Below the pieces are notes generated by a model, which worked only from the letters and a program-made list of their open reading frames with translations, did no database searches and had not been told where the DNA came from. The position numbers and the translations under genes are program-made. A stretch of 64,000 nt of DNA, taken from positions 124,001 to 188,000 of the forward strand of contig JAEYPF010000013.1 in assembly GCA_023411115.1 (NCBI GenBank), read 5' to 3'. Source of the stretch: Methanobacteriota archaeon. Its GTDB lineage: Archaea; Methanobacteriota; Methanobacteria; Methanobacteriales; Methanobacteriaceae. Positions 54,300-63,950 of this stretch are shown piece by piece; the first letter of the stretch is position 1, and every line of letters starts with the position of its first letter.

Positions 54300-54782
54300 T
54301 TATAAAATAATAGGTTCATAGCTTAAATCTTCAGGATCAAGCAGTACAACAGTTTGTTTACCCGACAGGTATCCGCATGTCTCTCCGGGATTTATCATCA
54401 TGCATTTTCCTTCTCTAATTTCTAATTTATGGGTATGTCCCCGTATGACTATATCATAAGTCCCACTTTTAACAAGAGCGTCTACAACATCCTCGTTGGT
54501 ACCATGAATAACTGCAGTCCTTTTTCCATTTAATTCAAGTTCTTGGAAGTCGTCATGATAACAAATGCCTTCAAAAAAGTGCCTTAAACCGTCTCTTTCA
54601 CCGTCATTATTCCCAAAAACAGCTTTAAATTTCGCATTGAGATTTTTAATTTCACGGACTGTAAATGGTGAAATCATGTCGCCTGCATGGATTACAAGAT
54701 CTACATCAGCTTCATTGAAAGCCTTAACAGCTTTTCTTATCGCGTCCAAATTATCATGCGAATCTGACATTATTCCAATCAT
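54300..54782 (-). CDS. YfcE-type metallophosphoesterase
   Basis: 160 residues. MSDSHDN, HAGDMIS, FGNNDGER, HGTNE and RGHTHKLE with MINPGETCG are the five metal and phosphate blocks. YfcE-like enzymes hydrolyse phosphodiesters and use Mn. Short length is typical. The substrate is not evident. Monocistronic. Confidence 0.92.
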   Translation of the reverse strand: MIGIMSDSHDNLDAIRKAVKAFNEADVDLVIHAGDMISPFTVREIKNLNAKFKAVFGNNDGERDGLRHFFEGICYHDDFQELELNGKRTAVIHGTNEDVVDALVKSGTYDIVIRGHTHKLEIREGKCMMINPGETCGYLSGKQTVVLLDPEDLSYEPIIL

Positions 54783-54945
54783 ATTTTTATTTATATAATT
54801 AGTTCTATAAAATTTTGATCACTATAATAAAAATTAGAAAAATATGATCGATATTTTAAATTTTGATTATCAATAACAATCTTTATATGTCTTTAAAATA
54901 AACAGTAGTTTAAGCCATTTTGTGGCTTATTTAGGATGTGATGAA

Positions 54946-55179
54946 TTGTTTAGAAATAATTACGGAAGAGATAATTTCTCAAATAAAGGACCTTCAGCTC
55001 CTATTAATGTAGGAGATGAATACGATGTTAAAATTGAAGATGTTGGAAGAGATGGCGACGGAATCGCCAGAATAGAAGGATTTGTTGTCTTTGTATCTGG
55101 AGCAAAACTGGGCGATGAAGTTAAAATCAAAATTAACTCAACAAGAAGAAACTTCGGTTTTGCTGATATAGTTGAATAA
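54946..55179 (+). CDS. TRAM-domain RNA-binding protein
   Basis: About 77 residues. NVGDEYDVKIEDVGRDGDGIARIEGFVVFVSGAKLGDEVKIKINSTRRNFGFADIVE is a complete TRAM barrel, which binds structured RNA; in methanogens TRAM proteins act as RNA chaperones. A basic Gly/Asn-rich N-terminus (FRNNYGRDNFSN) precedes it. The TTG at 54946 follows GTGATG and gives the usual N-terminus; GTG at 54922 is the alternative. A terminator-like hairpin follows the gene. Confidence 0.82.
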   Translation: MFRNNYGRDNFSNKGPSAPINVGDEYDVKIEDVGRDGDGIARIEGFVVFVSGAKLGDEVKIKINSTRRNFGFADIVE

Positions 55180-55529
55180 ACTAATTTTGAATTAAAGTTT
55201 TAAATTAAAGTTTTTCATGAAAATAACGATTTTCACGAATACTTTACTTTTTTTATGAATTTTTTTCACTACTTTTTTATCAAAAGATTGTGCTGTAATG
55301 CAAAATCTATAATGATTGATAAATATTTCTATTTTTAAATATATTTCACAATTTAATTATTATTAAATTAAAATGAGGCCTCTTGGTCGTGTTTTTTATG
55401 TACTATAAAATATACAATCCCAATATTTTATTAAAATATTATTTAATCTTCATCTTTAATAGGTAGTTTATACAATAGTATTGTTACAGAACAAAGAGAG
55501 GACTATAAACTGATAGGGGGTTATAGAAA
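55180..55529. other. Intergenic region before the slipin gene
   Basis: 350 bp. After the TRAM terminator there is AT-rich sequence without a recognised gene; AGGGGG before the slipin ATG is its ribosome-binding site. Confidence 0.5.
55215..55255 (+). terminator. Terminator-like hairpin after the TRAM gene
   Basis: TGAAAAT (55218-55224) and ATTTTCA (55229-55235) pair around AACG, followed by a T-rich run ending TTTTTTTATG. Confidence 0.4.
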
Positions 55530-56303
55530 ATGGCTGATTTAGTAACGCTTTTTATTGTTGGAATTATAATTTTAATTATTTTAGGACTTTCAATACGAAT
55601 AGTAAATCAATATGAGAGGGGAGTACATTTTAGGCTTGGTAGGGTAATAGGAGTTAAAGATCCGGGGTTGCGTCTTATTATTCCTGTAGTGGACAGGCTG
55701 GAAAAAGTGTCTCTTAGGATAGTTACAATGCCAATTCCGTCACAGAAGATAATAACTCAGGATAACGTATCAATTGATGTGGCGGCGGTTGCATATTTCA
55801 AGGTTGTCGACGCTTATGATGCAGTTGTTGCCATTGAAAATTACAACAGGGCTGTCAACCAGATTGCTCAAACCACCATGAGAAATGTAATAGGCCAATT
55901 CCTTTTAGACGATGTTTTATCTTCGACTTCAAAGATCAATGAAAAGATCAAGGAAATAATCGATAAACACAGCGAGCCATGGGGTGTACAGATCACAGCG
56001 GTGGAAATTAAAGATATTAATTTACCTGAAACCATGCGAAGATCAATGGCAAAACAGGCTGAAGCAGAAAGGGAAAAAAGAGCTAAGATTATTTCTGCAG
56101 AAGGTGAATTCCTTTCAGCTCAAAAACTTGGTGAAGCTGCAGACATTATAGCGGCCCATCCAATAGCGCTACAGTTACGTAATTTACAGGTACTCCTTGA
56201 AATAGCGAGTGAGAAGAATTCCACTATAGTATTCCCTGCAAGCTTCATGTCAACAGTTAGGGACTTAAAAGACTTCATGGAATCTGAAGTAAAGCTTAAA
56301 TAA
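55530..56303 (+). CDS. SPFH/band 7 slipin-type membrane protein
   Basis: 257 residues. One N-terminal membrane helix (VTLFIVGIIILIILGLSI) is followed by the SPFH domain (VNQYERGVHFRLGRVIGVKDPGLRLIIP) and a helical oligomerising region (MAKQAEAEREKRAKIISAEGEF). Slipins form membrane microdomains and often pair with a NfeD protease; no nfeD is adjacent here. Extended C-terminus IVFPASFMSTVRDL is conserved in the family. Confidence 0.93.
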   Translation: MADLVTLFIVGIIILIILGLSIRIVNQYERGVHFRLGRVIGVKDPGLRLIIPVVDRLEKVSLRIVTMPIPSQKIITQDNVSIDVAAVAYFKVVDAYDAVVAIENYNRAVNQIAQTTMRNVIGQFLLDDVLSSTSKINEKIKEIIDKHSEPWGVQITAVEIKDINLPETMRRSMAKQAEAEREKRAKIISAEGEFLSAQKLGEAADIIAAHPIALQLRNLQVLLEIASEKNSTIVFPASFMSTVRDLKDFMESEVKLK

Positions 56304-56672
56304 GTTTTAAGCTTGAAAGACATTCACTAAAGTTAATAGGCTAATAGCCATTAACTTATTTATTTTTTATGAAAATTTATTTAATGGTAGAATAGGCCTT
56401 AGAAATGAAATAGCGGGTACCTTCTCTGGAGGGTCATCATATTTTTCGTGATATTTGTTGTAATAAATTAAATTTACTAAAATAATTAAGGGCATTGTAG
56501 TTTTAACGGGTTTATATGCATTTTTGAAATTTCTGATTAGGATATACCTTTTTATAGTATGATGAGAAATATTTGAAAGTCTAATGATTAAAAAAAATTA
56601 TTGAGTAAATAAATCATTTAGTTATAAAATATTATTTATTATCCTTAATACTCATTAATGAGAGGCGTAAAG
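56304..56672. other. Intergenic region between slipin and trkA genes
   Basis: 369 bp. Beyond the hairpin at 56330-56369 it is AT-rich, with no recognised gene. GAGGCG six bases before ATG 56673 marks the trkA ribosome-binding site. Confidence 0.5.
56330..56369 (+). terminator. Strong terminator-like hairpin after the slipin gene
   Basis: AAGTTAAT-A-GGCT (56330-56341 with one bulge) pairs with AGCCATTAACTT (56346-56357) around a short loop, followed by TATTTATTTTTTAT. It lies 26 bp after the stop. Confidence 0.6.
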
Positions 56673-57323
56673 ATGTATATAGTGATAATGGGTGCAGGAA
56701 GAGTTGGATTAAATCTTGCATCGAACTTAGTTAGTAGGGGGCACGATGTAACCCTCATTGAAAATGATGATAGTTTGTGCGGCAATGCTGCTGCTGAATT
56801 AGATGCTCTGGTTATTTGTGGTAACGGTACTGATACAAAAACACTAGAAGAGGCAAATGTAGGGGAAGCCGATGTTTTTGTTGCAGCAACAGGGAATGAT
56901 GAAGCAAATCTTCTTTCATGTATACTTGTAAAGCAATATGACATTCCTAAGATTATTGCAAGGCTCAGTAACCCTGATCACGAAGAAGCATTTAAAAAAG
57001 TGGGAATTGACGATGTTATAAGTCCAGAACTTACAGCAGCGGGTTACCTTGAAAAGTTGATAACAAGGCCAAAAGTTGCTGATTTAATTGTTATTGGAAA
57101 AGGGGATGCTGAAATACTGGATCTTACAGTAAAAAATGATAAAGTTATAGGAAAAGAAATCAAGGAAATTAACCCTACCGATGAATATATAATTGTTGCT
57201 ATGTACAAGAATGGTGAAATAACTATTCCAAAGGCAAATATGATTTTAAATGAGGGTGATAAAGTATCTATCCTTGTTAAAACAAGTTCTGTAAAAGATG
57301 TTGTGAAGATGTTTACAAAATAA
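56673..57323 (+). CDS. trkA: TrkA-type K+ uptake regulatory protein
   Basis: 216 residues. TrkA-N domain (VIMGAGRVGLNLASNLVSRGHDVTLIE NAD loop, then CGNGTD and AATGNDEANL) followed by a TrkA-C domain (DLTVKNDKVIGKEIKEINP). Binds NAD(H) or nucleotides and gates a Trk/Ktr K+ transporter. No trkH gene is next to it. The ORF opens at ATG 56658, but GAGGCG precedes ATG 56673. Confidence 0.93.
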   Translation: MYIVIMGAGRVGLNLASNLVSRGHDVTLIENDDSLCGNAAAELDALVICGNGTDTKTLEEANVGEADVFVAATGNDEANLLSCILVKQYDIPKIIARLSNPDHEEAFKKVGIDDVISPELTAAGYLEKLITRPKVADLIVIGKGDAEILDLTVKNDKVIGKEIKEINPTDEYIIVAMYKNGEITIPKANMILNEGDKVSILVKTSSVKDVVKMFTK

Positions 57324-57369
57324 AATTACAGTACAATTTTTTATATTTAAAATAAATTCACAAATCCAG

Positions 57370-57585
57370 TTATTTTTTATATTTTCTATTTTTAGTCATT
57401 ATAGCCAGAATTACTATTTTACTTACAAATAATAAAATTAATATGATTATCATTGTAATGATGGTCCATATGATGCTGCCTGTTAATAAGGCTACAATAA
57501 AAAAGGCAATTATAGAAAATAAAGTTGCTAATAGGTAAAATGCCAGTAGAAGCTTATTGATGTCGAAGCTGTTATTTTTTGGCAT
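57370..57585 (-). CDS. Small two-helix membrane protein
   Basis: 71 residues with two hydrophobic stretches (LLLAFYLLATLFSIIAFFIVALL and TIITMIIILILLFVSKIVILAI) and a Lys-rich C-terminus. GTGAG precedes ATG 57585; a GTG at 57594 is an alternative. Not recognised. It lies close to a second small membrane protein gene on the same strand. Confidence 0.55.
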   Translation of the reverse strand: MPKNNSFDINKLLLAFYLLATLFSIIAFFIVALLTGSIIWTIITMIIILILLFVSKIVILAIMTKNRKYKK

Positions 57586-57646
57586 TATGCTCACATTTTT
57601 GTGTAATCTCCTATTTTATGTACTTTCGAATAATTTAAGTTATAAA

Positions 57647-57847
57647 CTATCTTTCGTATTTGCCAACTTTGCCTGCTACAAATGCAAACATTAAAACAAA
57701 TATGATGATTGCAGCTATAATTCCTGCAAGTTGGCCTGCAAATGCACTGACAACAACATAAACAATTACAGCAAATACAAAACCGCCTAATATAACTGCT
57801 GCTATAATTTCATTACCAAGTTGACCTTTGCTATCTTCTATCATCAT
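57647..57847 (-). CDS. Small two-helix membrane protein
   Basis: 66 residues, with helices IAAVILGGFVFAVIVYVVVSAFA and LAGIIAAIIIFVLMFAFVAGKV. Not recognised; function unknown. Encoded 50-60 bp upstream of the preceding gene, so possibly cotranscribed. Confidence 0.58.
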   Translation of the reverse strand: MMIEDSKGQLGNEIIAAVILGGFVFAVIVYVVVSAFAGQLAGIIAAIIIFVLMFAFVAGKVGKYER

Positions 57848-57985
57848 AATTATTATTTTTAATTACCGAATTATATAATATTTCTTATATGATTTTTATT
57901 ATTTCAAAATTGAAAGATGATGTCAAAATGAGCTATTTTCATGTATATGGCTTTAAAACTGATATTTAAATTAATCAAGAATAAA

Positions 57986-58606
57986 TTAGTATAAGCCCTT
58001 TAAAACTCGGCTTGCCAGTTTAACATGTTCAGATCCATTATCAACTGCCTGGCCATGTCCTGGAAGGAGATATTTGACATCAAGTTTGGAAAGTCTTTCT
58101 ATGGATTCTCTTAGCATATTTATGTCTCCACCAATATCGTATCTGCCAAAACCACCGTCAGAAAAGACAGTATCTCCTGATATTAATGTTTCTCCGTCGT
58201 AAAGGCATATACCACCAATAGTATGTCCTGGCGTGTGAATTACTTCAAAATCATGGATTTTATCGCCTTCAGTTAATTTAAAATCAACTTTTCCAGGTTC
58301 AACTGATCTTCCGAACATATAAGAAGCGGTTGCAATGGGATCTCCACTTTCAAGTGCTGGAGCATCTTTTTCGTGTATTGCAAGTTTGCAGTCAAAATAT
58401 CTGTTCCCGCCAACATGATCGAAGTGGCAGTGTGTGTTCACAATCATTGATATATCTGAAGGCATTATATTGGCTTTTTGAAGTGAATTAAGCACGTATT
58501 CAATGTTATCACCTGTTCCAGTATCGACTATAACATCTTCAAATACGTAAATATTAGAATCAGAACCAAATCCTTCTATCATGAGGATATCGTTGAATTT
58601 TTTCAT
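57986..58606 (-). CDS. MBL-fold metallo-hydrolase
   Basis: 206 residues. NTHCHFDHVGGN is the zinc motif; HTPGHTIGG, GDTVF and LPGHG complete the metallo-beta-lactamase fold. Related to glyoxalase II and persulfide-dioxygenase-like hydrolases; substrate not clear. Its start is just after the tRNA-Trp gene on the same strand. Confidence 0.93.
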   Translation of the reverse strand: MKKFNDILMIEGFGSDSNIYVFEDVIVDTGTGDNIEYVLNSLQKANIMPSDISMIVNTHCHFDHVGGNRYFDCKLAIHEKDAPALESGDPIATASYMFGRSVEPGKVDFKLTEGDKIHDFEVIHTPGHTIGGICLYDGETLISGDTVFSDGGFGRYDIGGDINMLRESIERLSKLDVKYLLPGHGQAVDNGSEHVKLASRVLKGLY

Positions 58607-58649
58607 ATTAGCACCAGAAAAGTAAGTATTTTGTAAAATAATTTGAAAG

Positions 58650-58796
<147 letters not shown>

Positions 58797-58820
58797 TAAA
58801 GATTATTTAAAAATGTTTGG

Positions 58821-58894
<74 letters not shown>

Positions 58895-59098
58895 ATACCA
58901 TAGCTCATTAGTTAAATTATGCTCTGTTGGTATTTAAACCTTACGGAGTGTTTAGTCATAAATTTTTGAAAAATTGAATTGAATAAGGTAGTCAGAAAAG
59001 ACATATAAAACTTTTGGAGATTTTTGTGACGATTTTAACAAATTTAATTACAAATCAATAATATAAAATATAGATAATTGAATAATTCTCGTGTTAAT

Positions 59099-60799
59099 AT
59101 GAAAAATATGAAAGTTGCAACTATCCTTTACGATGTTGCAGATTTGCTGGAAATGAAAGAGGAAAAATTTAAACCTCGAGCATATAGGAGAGCTGCAGGT
59201 ACAATTGAATCGCTTTCAAAACCAGTTGAAGAACTAAGTGAAAAGGAACTCACGGAATTACCCGGTATTGGGAAGAGCATAGCTAAAAAAATTGAAGAAA
59301 TAATAGAAGCAGGCTCATTGGAATATTATGAAAACCTCAAGAAAGAATTTGCTATAGATTTTGAATCTCTTCACCTTGTAGAAGGCCTAGGACCTAAAAA
59401 AACCAAAAAGCTCTATGATGAGTTAGGAATAAGAGATCTGGATGATCTGGAAAGGGCAGCTAAACAACACAGGTTAAGAAAATTAGAAGGCATGGGTGAG
59501 AAGAGCGAACAGAAAATCTTAGAAAACATTGAATTTGCAAGGAAAAAAACAGGTAGAATGCTTTTAGGTAACATTTTACCCCTATCTAAGGAATTGAAAA
59601 ATAAATTAAAGGATTTTAAACCAGTAATTAAAGTTGAAATAGCTGGTTCCATTAGAAGGCGAAAGGAAACAATTGGAGATATCGATATTCTTGTTGTTAC
59701 AAAAGAAAATGAAGCAGTAATGGATTTTTTTACAAATTTAGAAAATGTTGATAAGATAATTTTAAAAGGGCTTTCTAAATCAACTGTTAGATTAAAAGAG
59801 GACATAGAATGTGATCTAAGGGTTGTTAAAGAAGAATCATTTGGTTCAGCATTGATGTATTTTACTGGCTCCAAGGAAACAAATATAGAACTTAGGAAAG
59901 TAGCGATTAAGCAGGGTTTAAAATTAAATGAGTACGGTCTTTTTGACGGCAATAAAATGACAGCTGGTAAAATAGAACAGGTAATGTTCGAAAAATTGGG
60001 TATGGGTTATATTGAACCCGAATTAAGGGAAAATAGGGGAGAAATAAAGGCTGCACTGGAAGGTAGACTTCCTAAATTGGTTGACTACAGTGATTTAAAA
60101 GGAGATCTTCAGATGCACACCAAATGGAGTGATGGGTCGTATACCATTAAAGAAATGGCAGAAAAATCCCGAGAAATTGGACATGAGTACATAGCTATTA
60201 CAGATCATGTTGGTACATTACGTATAGCAAAGGGAATGAATGAAGAAAAAATTCGAAGCCAGATAAAAGAGATAGAGAACATTAACATGGAAATTGATGA
60301 GATTACCATTTTAACTGGTGCAGAAGTTAATATAATGTCTGATGGTAAGCTGGATATGGGAGATGAAATTTTAAAGGATCTTGATGTTGTTGTAGCAAGT
60401 ATTCATTCGGGTTTCAGGCAGGATGAGGAAAAAATAACTGACAGGATGATATCTGCAATGTGGAATGATAATGTTGACATAATAGCCCACCCTACAGGCC
60501 GTAAAATTCATGAAAGGAAAGCATATGAACTGGATTTAAATAGAATATTTGAAACCTCCAAGGATACTGGAACATTCCTTGAAATAAACTCTTATCCCAG
60601 TAGACTGGATTTAAATGATTCAAATGTTAAAAGAGCGGTAGAATCTGGCTGTAAATTGTCTATAGACACTGATTCTCATAGTACAGATACTTTAAAATAT
60701 ATAGAGCTGGGTATAGCTACTGCTCGGCGTGGCTGGGCAAAAAAAGAAGATATAATAAATACATTGCCCCTTAAAAAGCTTGAAAAGTTGCTCAGTTAA
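59099..60799 (+). CDS. polX: Family X DNA polymerase with PHP domain
   Basis: 566 residues. N-terminal helix-hairpin-helix units (LPGIGKSIAKKIEEI; LEGMGEKSEQKILENI), a polymerase X palm with IAGSIRRRKETIGDIDILVV (GS and DxD metal site) and a C-terminal PHP exonuclease/phosphoesterase domain (DLQMHTKWSDGSY, AITDHVG, AHPTGR, SIDTDSHS). It fills short gaps in base-excision repair. The ORF extends to TTG 59078; ATG at 59099 or 59108 is likelier, but neither has a clear ribosome-binding site. Confidence 0.93.
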   Translation: MKNMKVATILYDVADLLEMKEEKFKPRAYRRAAGTIESLSKPVEELSEKELTELPGIGKSIAKKIEEIIEAGSLEYYENLKKEFAIDFESLHLVEGLGPKKTKKLYDELGIRDLDDLERAAKQHRLRKLEGMGEKSEQKILENIEFARKKTGRMLLGNILPLSKELKNKLKDFKPVIKVEIAGSIRRRKETIGDIDILVVTKENEAVMDFFTNLENVDKIILKGLSKSTVRLKEDIECDLRVVKEESFGSALMYFTGSKETNIELRKVAIKQGLKLNEYGLFDGNKMTAGKIEQVMFEKLGMGYIEPELRENRGEIKAALEGRLPKLVDYSDLKGDLQMHTKWSDGSYTIKEMAEKSREIGHEYIAITDHVGTLRIAKGMNEEKIRSQIKEIENINMEIDEITILTGAEVNIMSDGKLDMGDEILKDLDVVVASIHSGFRQDEEKITDRMISAMWNDNVDIIAHPTGRKIHERKAYELDLNRIFETSKDTGTFLEINSYPSRLDLNDSNVKRAVESGCKLSIDTDSHSTDTLKYIELGIATARRGWAKKEDIINTLPLKKLEKLLS

Positions 60800-60814
60800 T
60801 TTGAATATGGTTAA

Positions 60815-61636
60815 TTACTCATATTGTTTATCCAATATCTCCTTTATTTTCTGATGCTTATCTAAAGTAGCTTTAAAAAGTTCATCAAAAATATCGGGCA
60901 GTTCTTTTTCCAGTACTTTCACACCTTCTTCTGTAATGCCGCCTTTTGTAGCTACTCGTGAAATTACCTCTTTAAAACTCATATTTTCTTCTTTAAGGAG
61001 TTTTGCAGTACCATAAAGCGTATTTATAACCATATTTTCTGCTTCTTCTTTTGTGAAGTTGCTATTTCTCGCGCTCACTTCAGCAAACTTCATAAAAATC
61101 TCAGCGATAAATGCAGGGGCACAGCTTGTTAAATCAGATCCAACTTCAAAATTTTCTTCTTCAATAATTCGCACGTTGCTAATGGAATTGAAGAGATTAT
61201 TTACGAACGTTGCTTCTTGTTCAGTCACTCTTTCATTATGGTGGATAAGTGAAACTCCTTCGCCCACTTTTGAAGTTAAACTGGGAATAACTTTGGTAAT
61301 TTTGCCTGGAAAAACGCTTTTTATGTTTGCTATGGTTAAAGCTGCTGCAATGTATGTGATATGGGAATCTTCTGAAAGCTTGGTTTTCATTTCTTCAATC
61401 ACCTCTTTTACAGCAGAGGTTCCAACAAAAAGAAATATTTCACTGCATTTTTCAGCTAAATCTGCATTACTGTCAGTTATTTCGATCTCAGGATACTCTT
61501 CTTTAATATTGACAAGTTTATTCATTGTTCTGGTTGAGATAATAATTTCATCAGGCTTTAAAATTTCAGAAGATAAAACACCTTCTATAATCATACTTCC
61601 CATACTTCCATAACCTATAAATCCTATTTTTGTCAT
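60815..61636 (-). CDS. proC: Pyrroline-5-carboxylate reductase family protein
   Basis: 273 residues. MTKIGFIGYGSMGSMIIEG is the dinucleotide loop; FLFVGTSAVKEVIEEM, VIPSLTSKVGEGVS and VATKGGITEEGV match the ProC family, though VATKGGIT replaces the usual V(T/A)SPGGTT. It may reduce pyrroline-5-carboxylate to proline or act on a related imine. It is convergent with polX by 15 bp. Confidence 0.82.
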   Translation of the reverse strand: MTKIGFIGYGSMGSMIIEGVLSSEILKPDEIIISTRTMNKLVNIKEEYPEIEITDSNADLAEKCSEIFLFVGTSAVKEVIEEMKTKLSEDSHITYIAAALTIANIKSVFPGKITKVIPSLTSKVGEGVSLIHHNERVTEQEATFVNNLFNSISNVRIIEEENFEVGSDLTSCAPAFIAEIFMKFAEVSARNSNFTKEEAENMVINTLYGTAKLLKEENMSFKEVISRVATKGGITEEGVKVLEKELPDIFDELFKATLDKHQKIKEILDKQYE

Positions 61637-61651
61637 AAATTTGCTCCCTAT

Positions 61652-62374
61652 TTATTTTTGCCCGCCGTAAATGGAGAAAATCCCGTATTTATAGTAGCAG
61701 TCCACATTTTTAAATCCAATGGATTTCAATGAATTTAACTGATTTTCAAGTTTATCGGGATTATTATCTGGATTATTTTTATATTGATCAGGTATATGAT
61801 GGAAACTTTCTGAAATTTCAATTTTTGTTTCATTTTCAATTATCCATTCTTCCCAAAGCTTTAGATACCATTTCTCTAAATCTACAGAAGTAGCGCGTAC
61901 AACATCTATATTTAAAAAGAATCCCCCTAAATTCAAGTTATCATAAATATATTTGAACAGAGATTCCTTTTGTTCTGCCTTTAAATGGTGTATTGCTAAT
62001 GATGAAACTACAAAATCAAAATCAGCAGTTAATAAGTCGCTTTTAATCAGTTCTTGGAATGTAATTTGGATAAACTTTAGCCCTTGATATGGTTCAAGCC
62101 TCTTTTTTGCATTTTCAATCATATCTACTGAACCATCAATTAGAGTTCCTTCAAGATTATTATCGACTTTTGAGAGTTCATGAGTTATTCTTCCATCGCC
62201 GCATCCAAGTTCAAGCATCTTAATGGGTTTATTTTGATCTGCTAAAAAGTGATTATATAACGACTTCATTATCTCAAGTAATTTGTATCTTTCCAGAATG
62301 TATATGTCAGCATTTTCAATAAATTCTAATGCAGATCCCCTATTTTTCCATTCTGATCTTTCAAATTCGCTCAT
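61652..62374 (-). CDS. Class I SAM-dependent methyltransferase
   Basis: 240 residues. KMLELGCGDGRITHELS is motif I for S-adenosylmethionine; DFVVSSLAIHHL is motif IV. The acceptor is unknown; the pattern resembles small-molecule methyltransferases. The ATG at 62374 follows GAGGG; an in-frame TTG at 62386 is less likely. It ends 15 bp before the ProC-like gene's start, suggesting one operon. Confidence 0.9.
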   Translation of the reverse strand: MSEFERSEWKNRGSALEFIENADIYILERYKLLEIMKSLYNHFLADQNKPIKMLELGCGDGRITHELSKVDNNLEGTLIDGSVDMIENAKKRLEPYQGLKFIQITFQELIKSDLLTADFDFVVSSLAIHHLKAEQKESLFKYIYDNLNLGGFFLNIDVVRATSVDLEKWYLKLWEEWIIENETKIEISESFHHIPDQYKNNPDNNPDKLENQLNSLKSIGFKNVDCYYKYGIFSIYGGQK

Positions 62375-62394
62375 GTTGGCCCTCAAATATTCAT

Positions 62395-62853
62395 TTAATG
62401 ATTATTTTTTTCTAAATATACCAGGTTTAAATTTTCAGTTAATTTTTCGGTTTTAAATTTGGTGTAACCTAGTTTTTCATACAATTTAATGTTTTTATGA
62501 CTTTTATGCCCGGTAATAAGTTCAAATCTCTGACATTCATTAAAATTGTCCTCTATCTCTTTCATTAACTCTGTTCCAATCCCTTGATTTTGAAAATCTG
62601 GATGAACAATAAGTCTACCTATATAACAGGTTTCATCATTTATTTGTAATGCTCTTACAGAACCAAATATTTCCTTATTTTCAATAACCTTAAGGAAGAT
62701 GTGGGTTTTAAATTCTTTATTTATCTCTTCCAGTGTCTGAACAAGAGGAGGAATGTTGAAATCGTTATATAATTCAGCTTCACTTTTATAGGCTAGTTTT
62801 TGTAATGATAGTATTTCCTCTGCATCAGAAACTTCAGCTTTTTTAATTATCAT
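62395..62853 (-). CDS. GNAT-family N-acetyltransferase
   Basis: 152 residues. IIKKAEVSDAEEILSLQKLAY begins the domain; IGRLIVHPDFQNQGIGTELMKEIE is the acetyl-CoA loop. The ORF runs upstream to GTG 62943, but a TATA-like site at 62951-62960 would start transcription after that GTG, supporting ATG 62853. Substrate unknown. It precedes the methyltransferase gene by about 20 bp. Confidence 0.88.
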   Translation of the reverse strand: MIIKKAEVSDAEEILSLQKLAYKSEAELYNDFNIPPLVQTLEEINKEFKTHIFLKVIENKEIFGSVRALQINDETCYIGRLIVHPDFQNQGIGTELMKEIEDNFNECQRFELITGHKSHKNIKLYEKLGYTKFKTEKLTENLNLVYLEKNNH

Positions 62854-62943
62854 TTTAATCAATTTTACATGGTAATTTAAAACTTTGTAGTATGTTGTTT
62901 GTTTAAGGACTAAATAATAAATTAGTTTTATCTCCACACCCAA

Positions 62944-63548
62944 AAGAAGTTATATATGCGTTATTAAATCTTATTTGGAGTTTATAAATAACATAATTGG
63001 ATTTTAAATTTATTTTGTAATTCAAATTACTGTTTTTTACAATATTCAGTTCATTTAATTTAGGGATTGTATGAATAAATAGGCAATAATTTTTTTGTTA
63101 AACTATGCACTGTATTTAGACTTCTTGATTACAAAAATCTTCTGATCATTTAGACTATTATGATCCATTAATATATCTTTAAGTGAAAATGGAATTATGA
63201 AGTTAATATATTCATTTGGGCATTATAAAGCGTTTTTTAGATTAAATTATTGACGTAAGGAGATGAATCATTTGAATAATAGGTATAATTTGTTTTTGAA
63301 TTTTATTTTTCCAGTTAAGGCTTTAATTTTTCCTTAATTTTTTACATTTTTTAATATAAATAACAGTCTAATATCACTTTTTACATAATTTTAGGTGAAA
63401 TAATACTTTTTTTATGAAAAATGCTTGATATTATTCAGATTTAAGCTTATATTTTGAAAATTATAACGTTTATATGTAACGAATAATAATAATATATTAT
63501 GGTGCAGTAATACAATTTCACTAGAAATTATTAAATGGAGTTATGACA
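62944..63548. other. Long AT-rich intergenic region
   Basis: 605 bp. The left end has the TATA-like promoter of the GNAT gene (62951-62960, minus). A 24-codon frame at 63263-63337 follows AAGGAG, but overlaps it and has no recognisable protein, so I do not call it. The TATA-like TAATATATTA near 63487-63496 may drive the receiver gene. No RNA was recognised. Confidence 0.5.
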
Positions 63549-63950
63549 ATGTCGGATACAACAATTTTAATTGTTGAAGATGAAGCCATCGCTGCAATAA
63601 ATCTCCAGAATTGGTTCCAATTTTGGGGCTATAATGCTACCATTATAGCATGCTCCGAAAAAACAGCTCTTGAAAAAGTTCAGGGAATAAAATTGGATTT
63701 GGCACTGATAAATATTGAATATAAAAACCTCAACGATAGAATAAATTTTGCTAAAAAAATAACTGATAATTTTGATACAGCCGTGGTGTACGTTACATCA
63801 TATCTAGATGATGAAATTATGCAGTATATGAGGGCCACAAGACCTCATGGATATATAACAAAACCTTTTGAAGAAAATCAATTAAAATATACGGTTGAAA
63901 ATGCTCTTTATAAAAGAAAAATATACAAAAGATTTATTGCAAGTAAATAG
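63549..63950 (+). CDS. Orphan receiver-domain protein with Asn at the phosphorylation site
   Basis: 133 residues. TTILIVEDEAIAAINLQNW is the receiver start with acidic D11/E12; VTSY has conserved Thr83 and TKPF has Lys105. The position of the phospho-acceptor Asp is Asn55 (LALINIEY; codon AAT at 63711). There is no output domain. It cannot be phosphorylated in the usual way and might act as a constitutive or ligand-controlled adaptor. GGAG lies about eight bases before ATG 63549; ATG 63543 is also in frame. Confidence 0.88.
   Translation: MSDTTILIVEDEAIAAINLQNWFQFWGYNATIIACSEKTALEKVQGIKLDLALINIEYKNLNDRINFAKKITDNFDTAVVYVTSYLDDEIMQYMRATRPHGYITKPFEENQLKYTVENALYKRKIYKRFIASK

Noticed and set aside
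63263..63337. 24-codon frame MNHL... after AAGGAG
   Set aside because: The ribosome-binding site overlaps the start, the peptide is Phe/Asn-rich with no conservation signal visible, and codon use looks like intergenic DNA.
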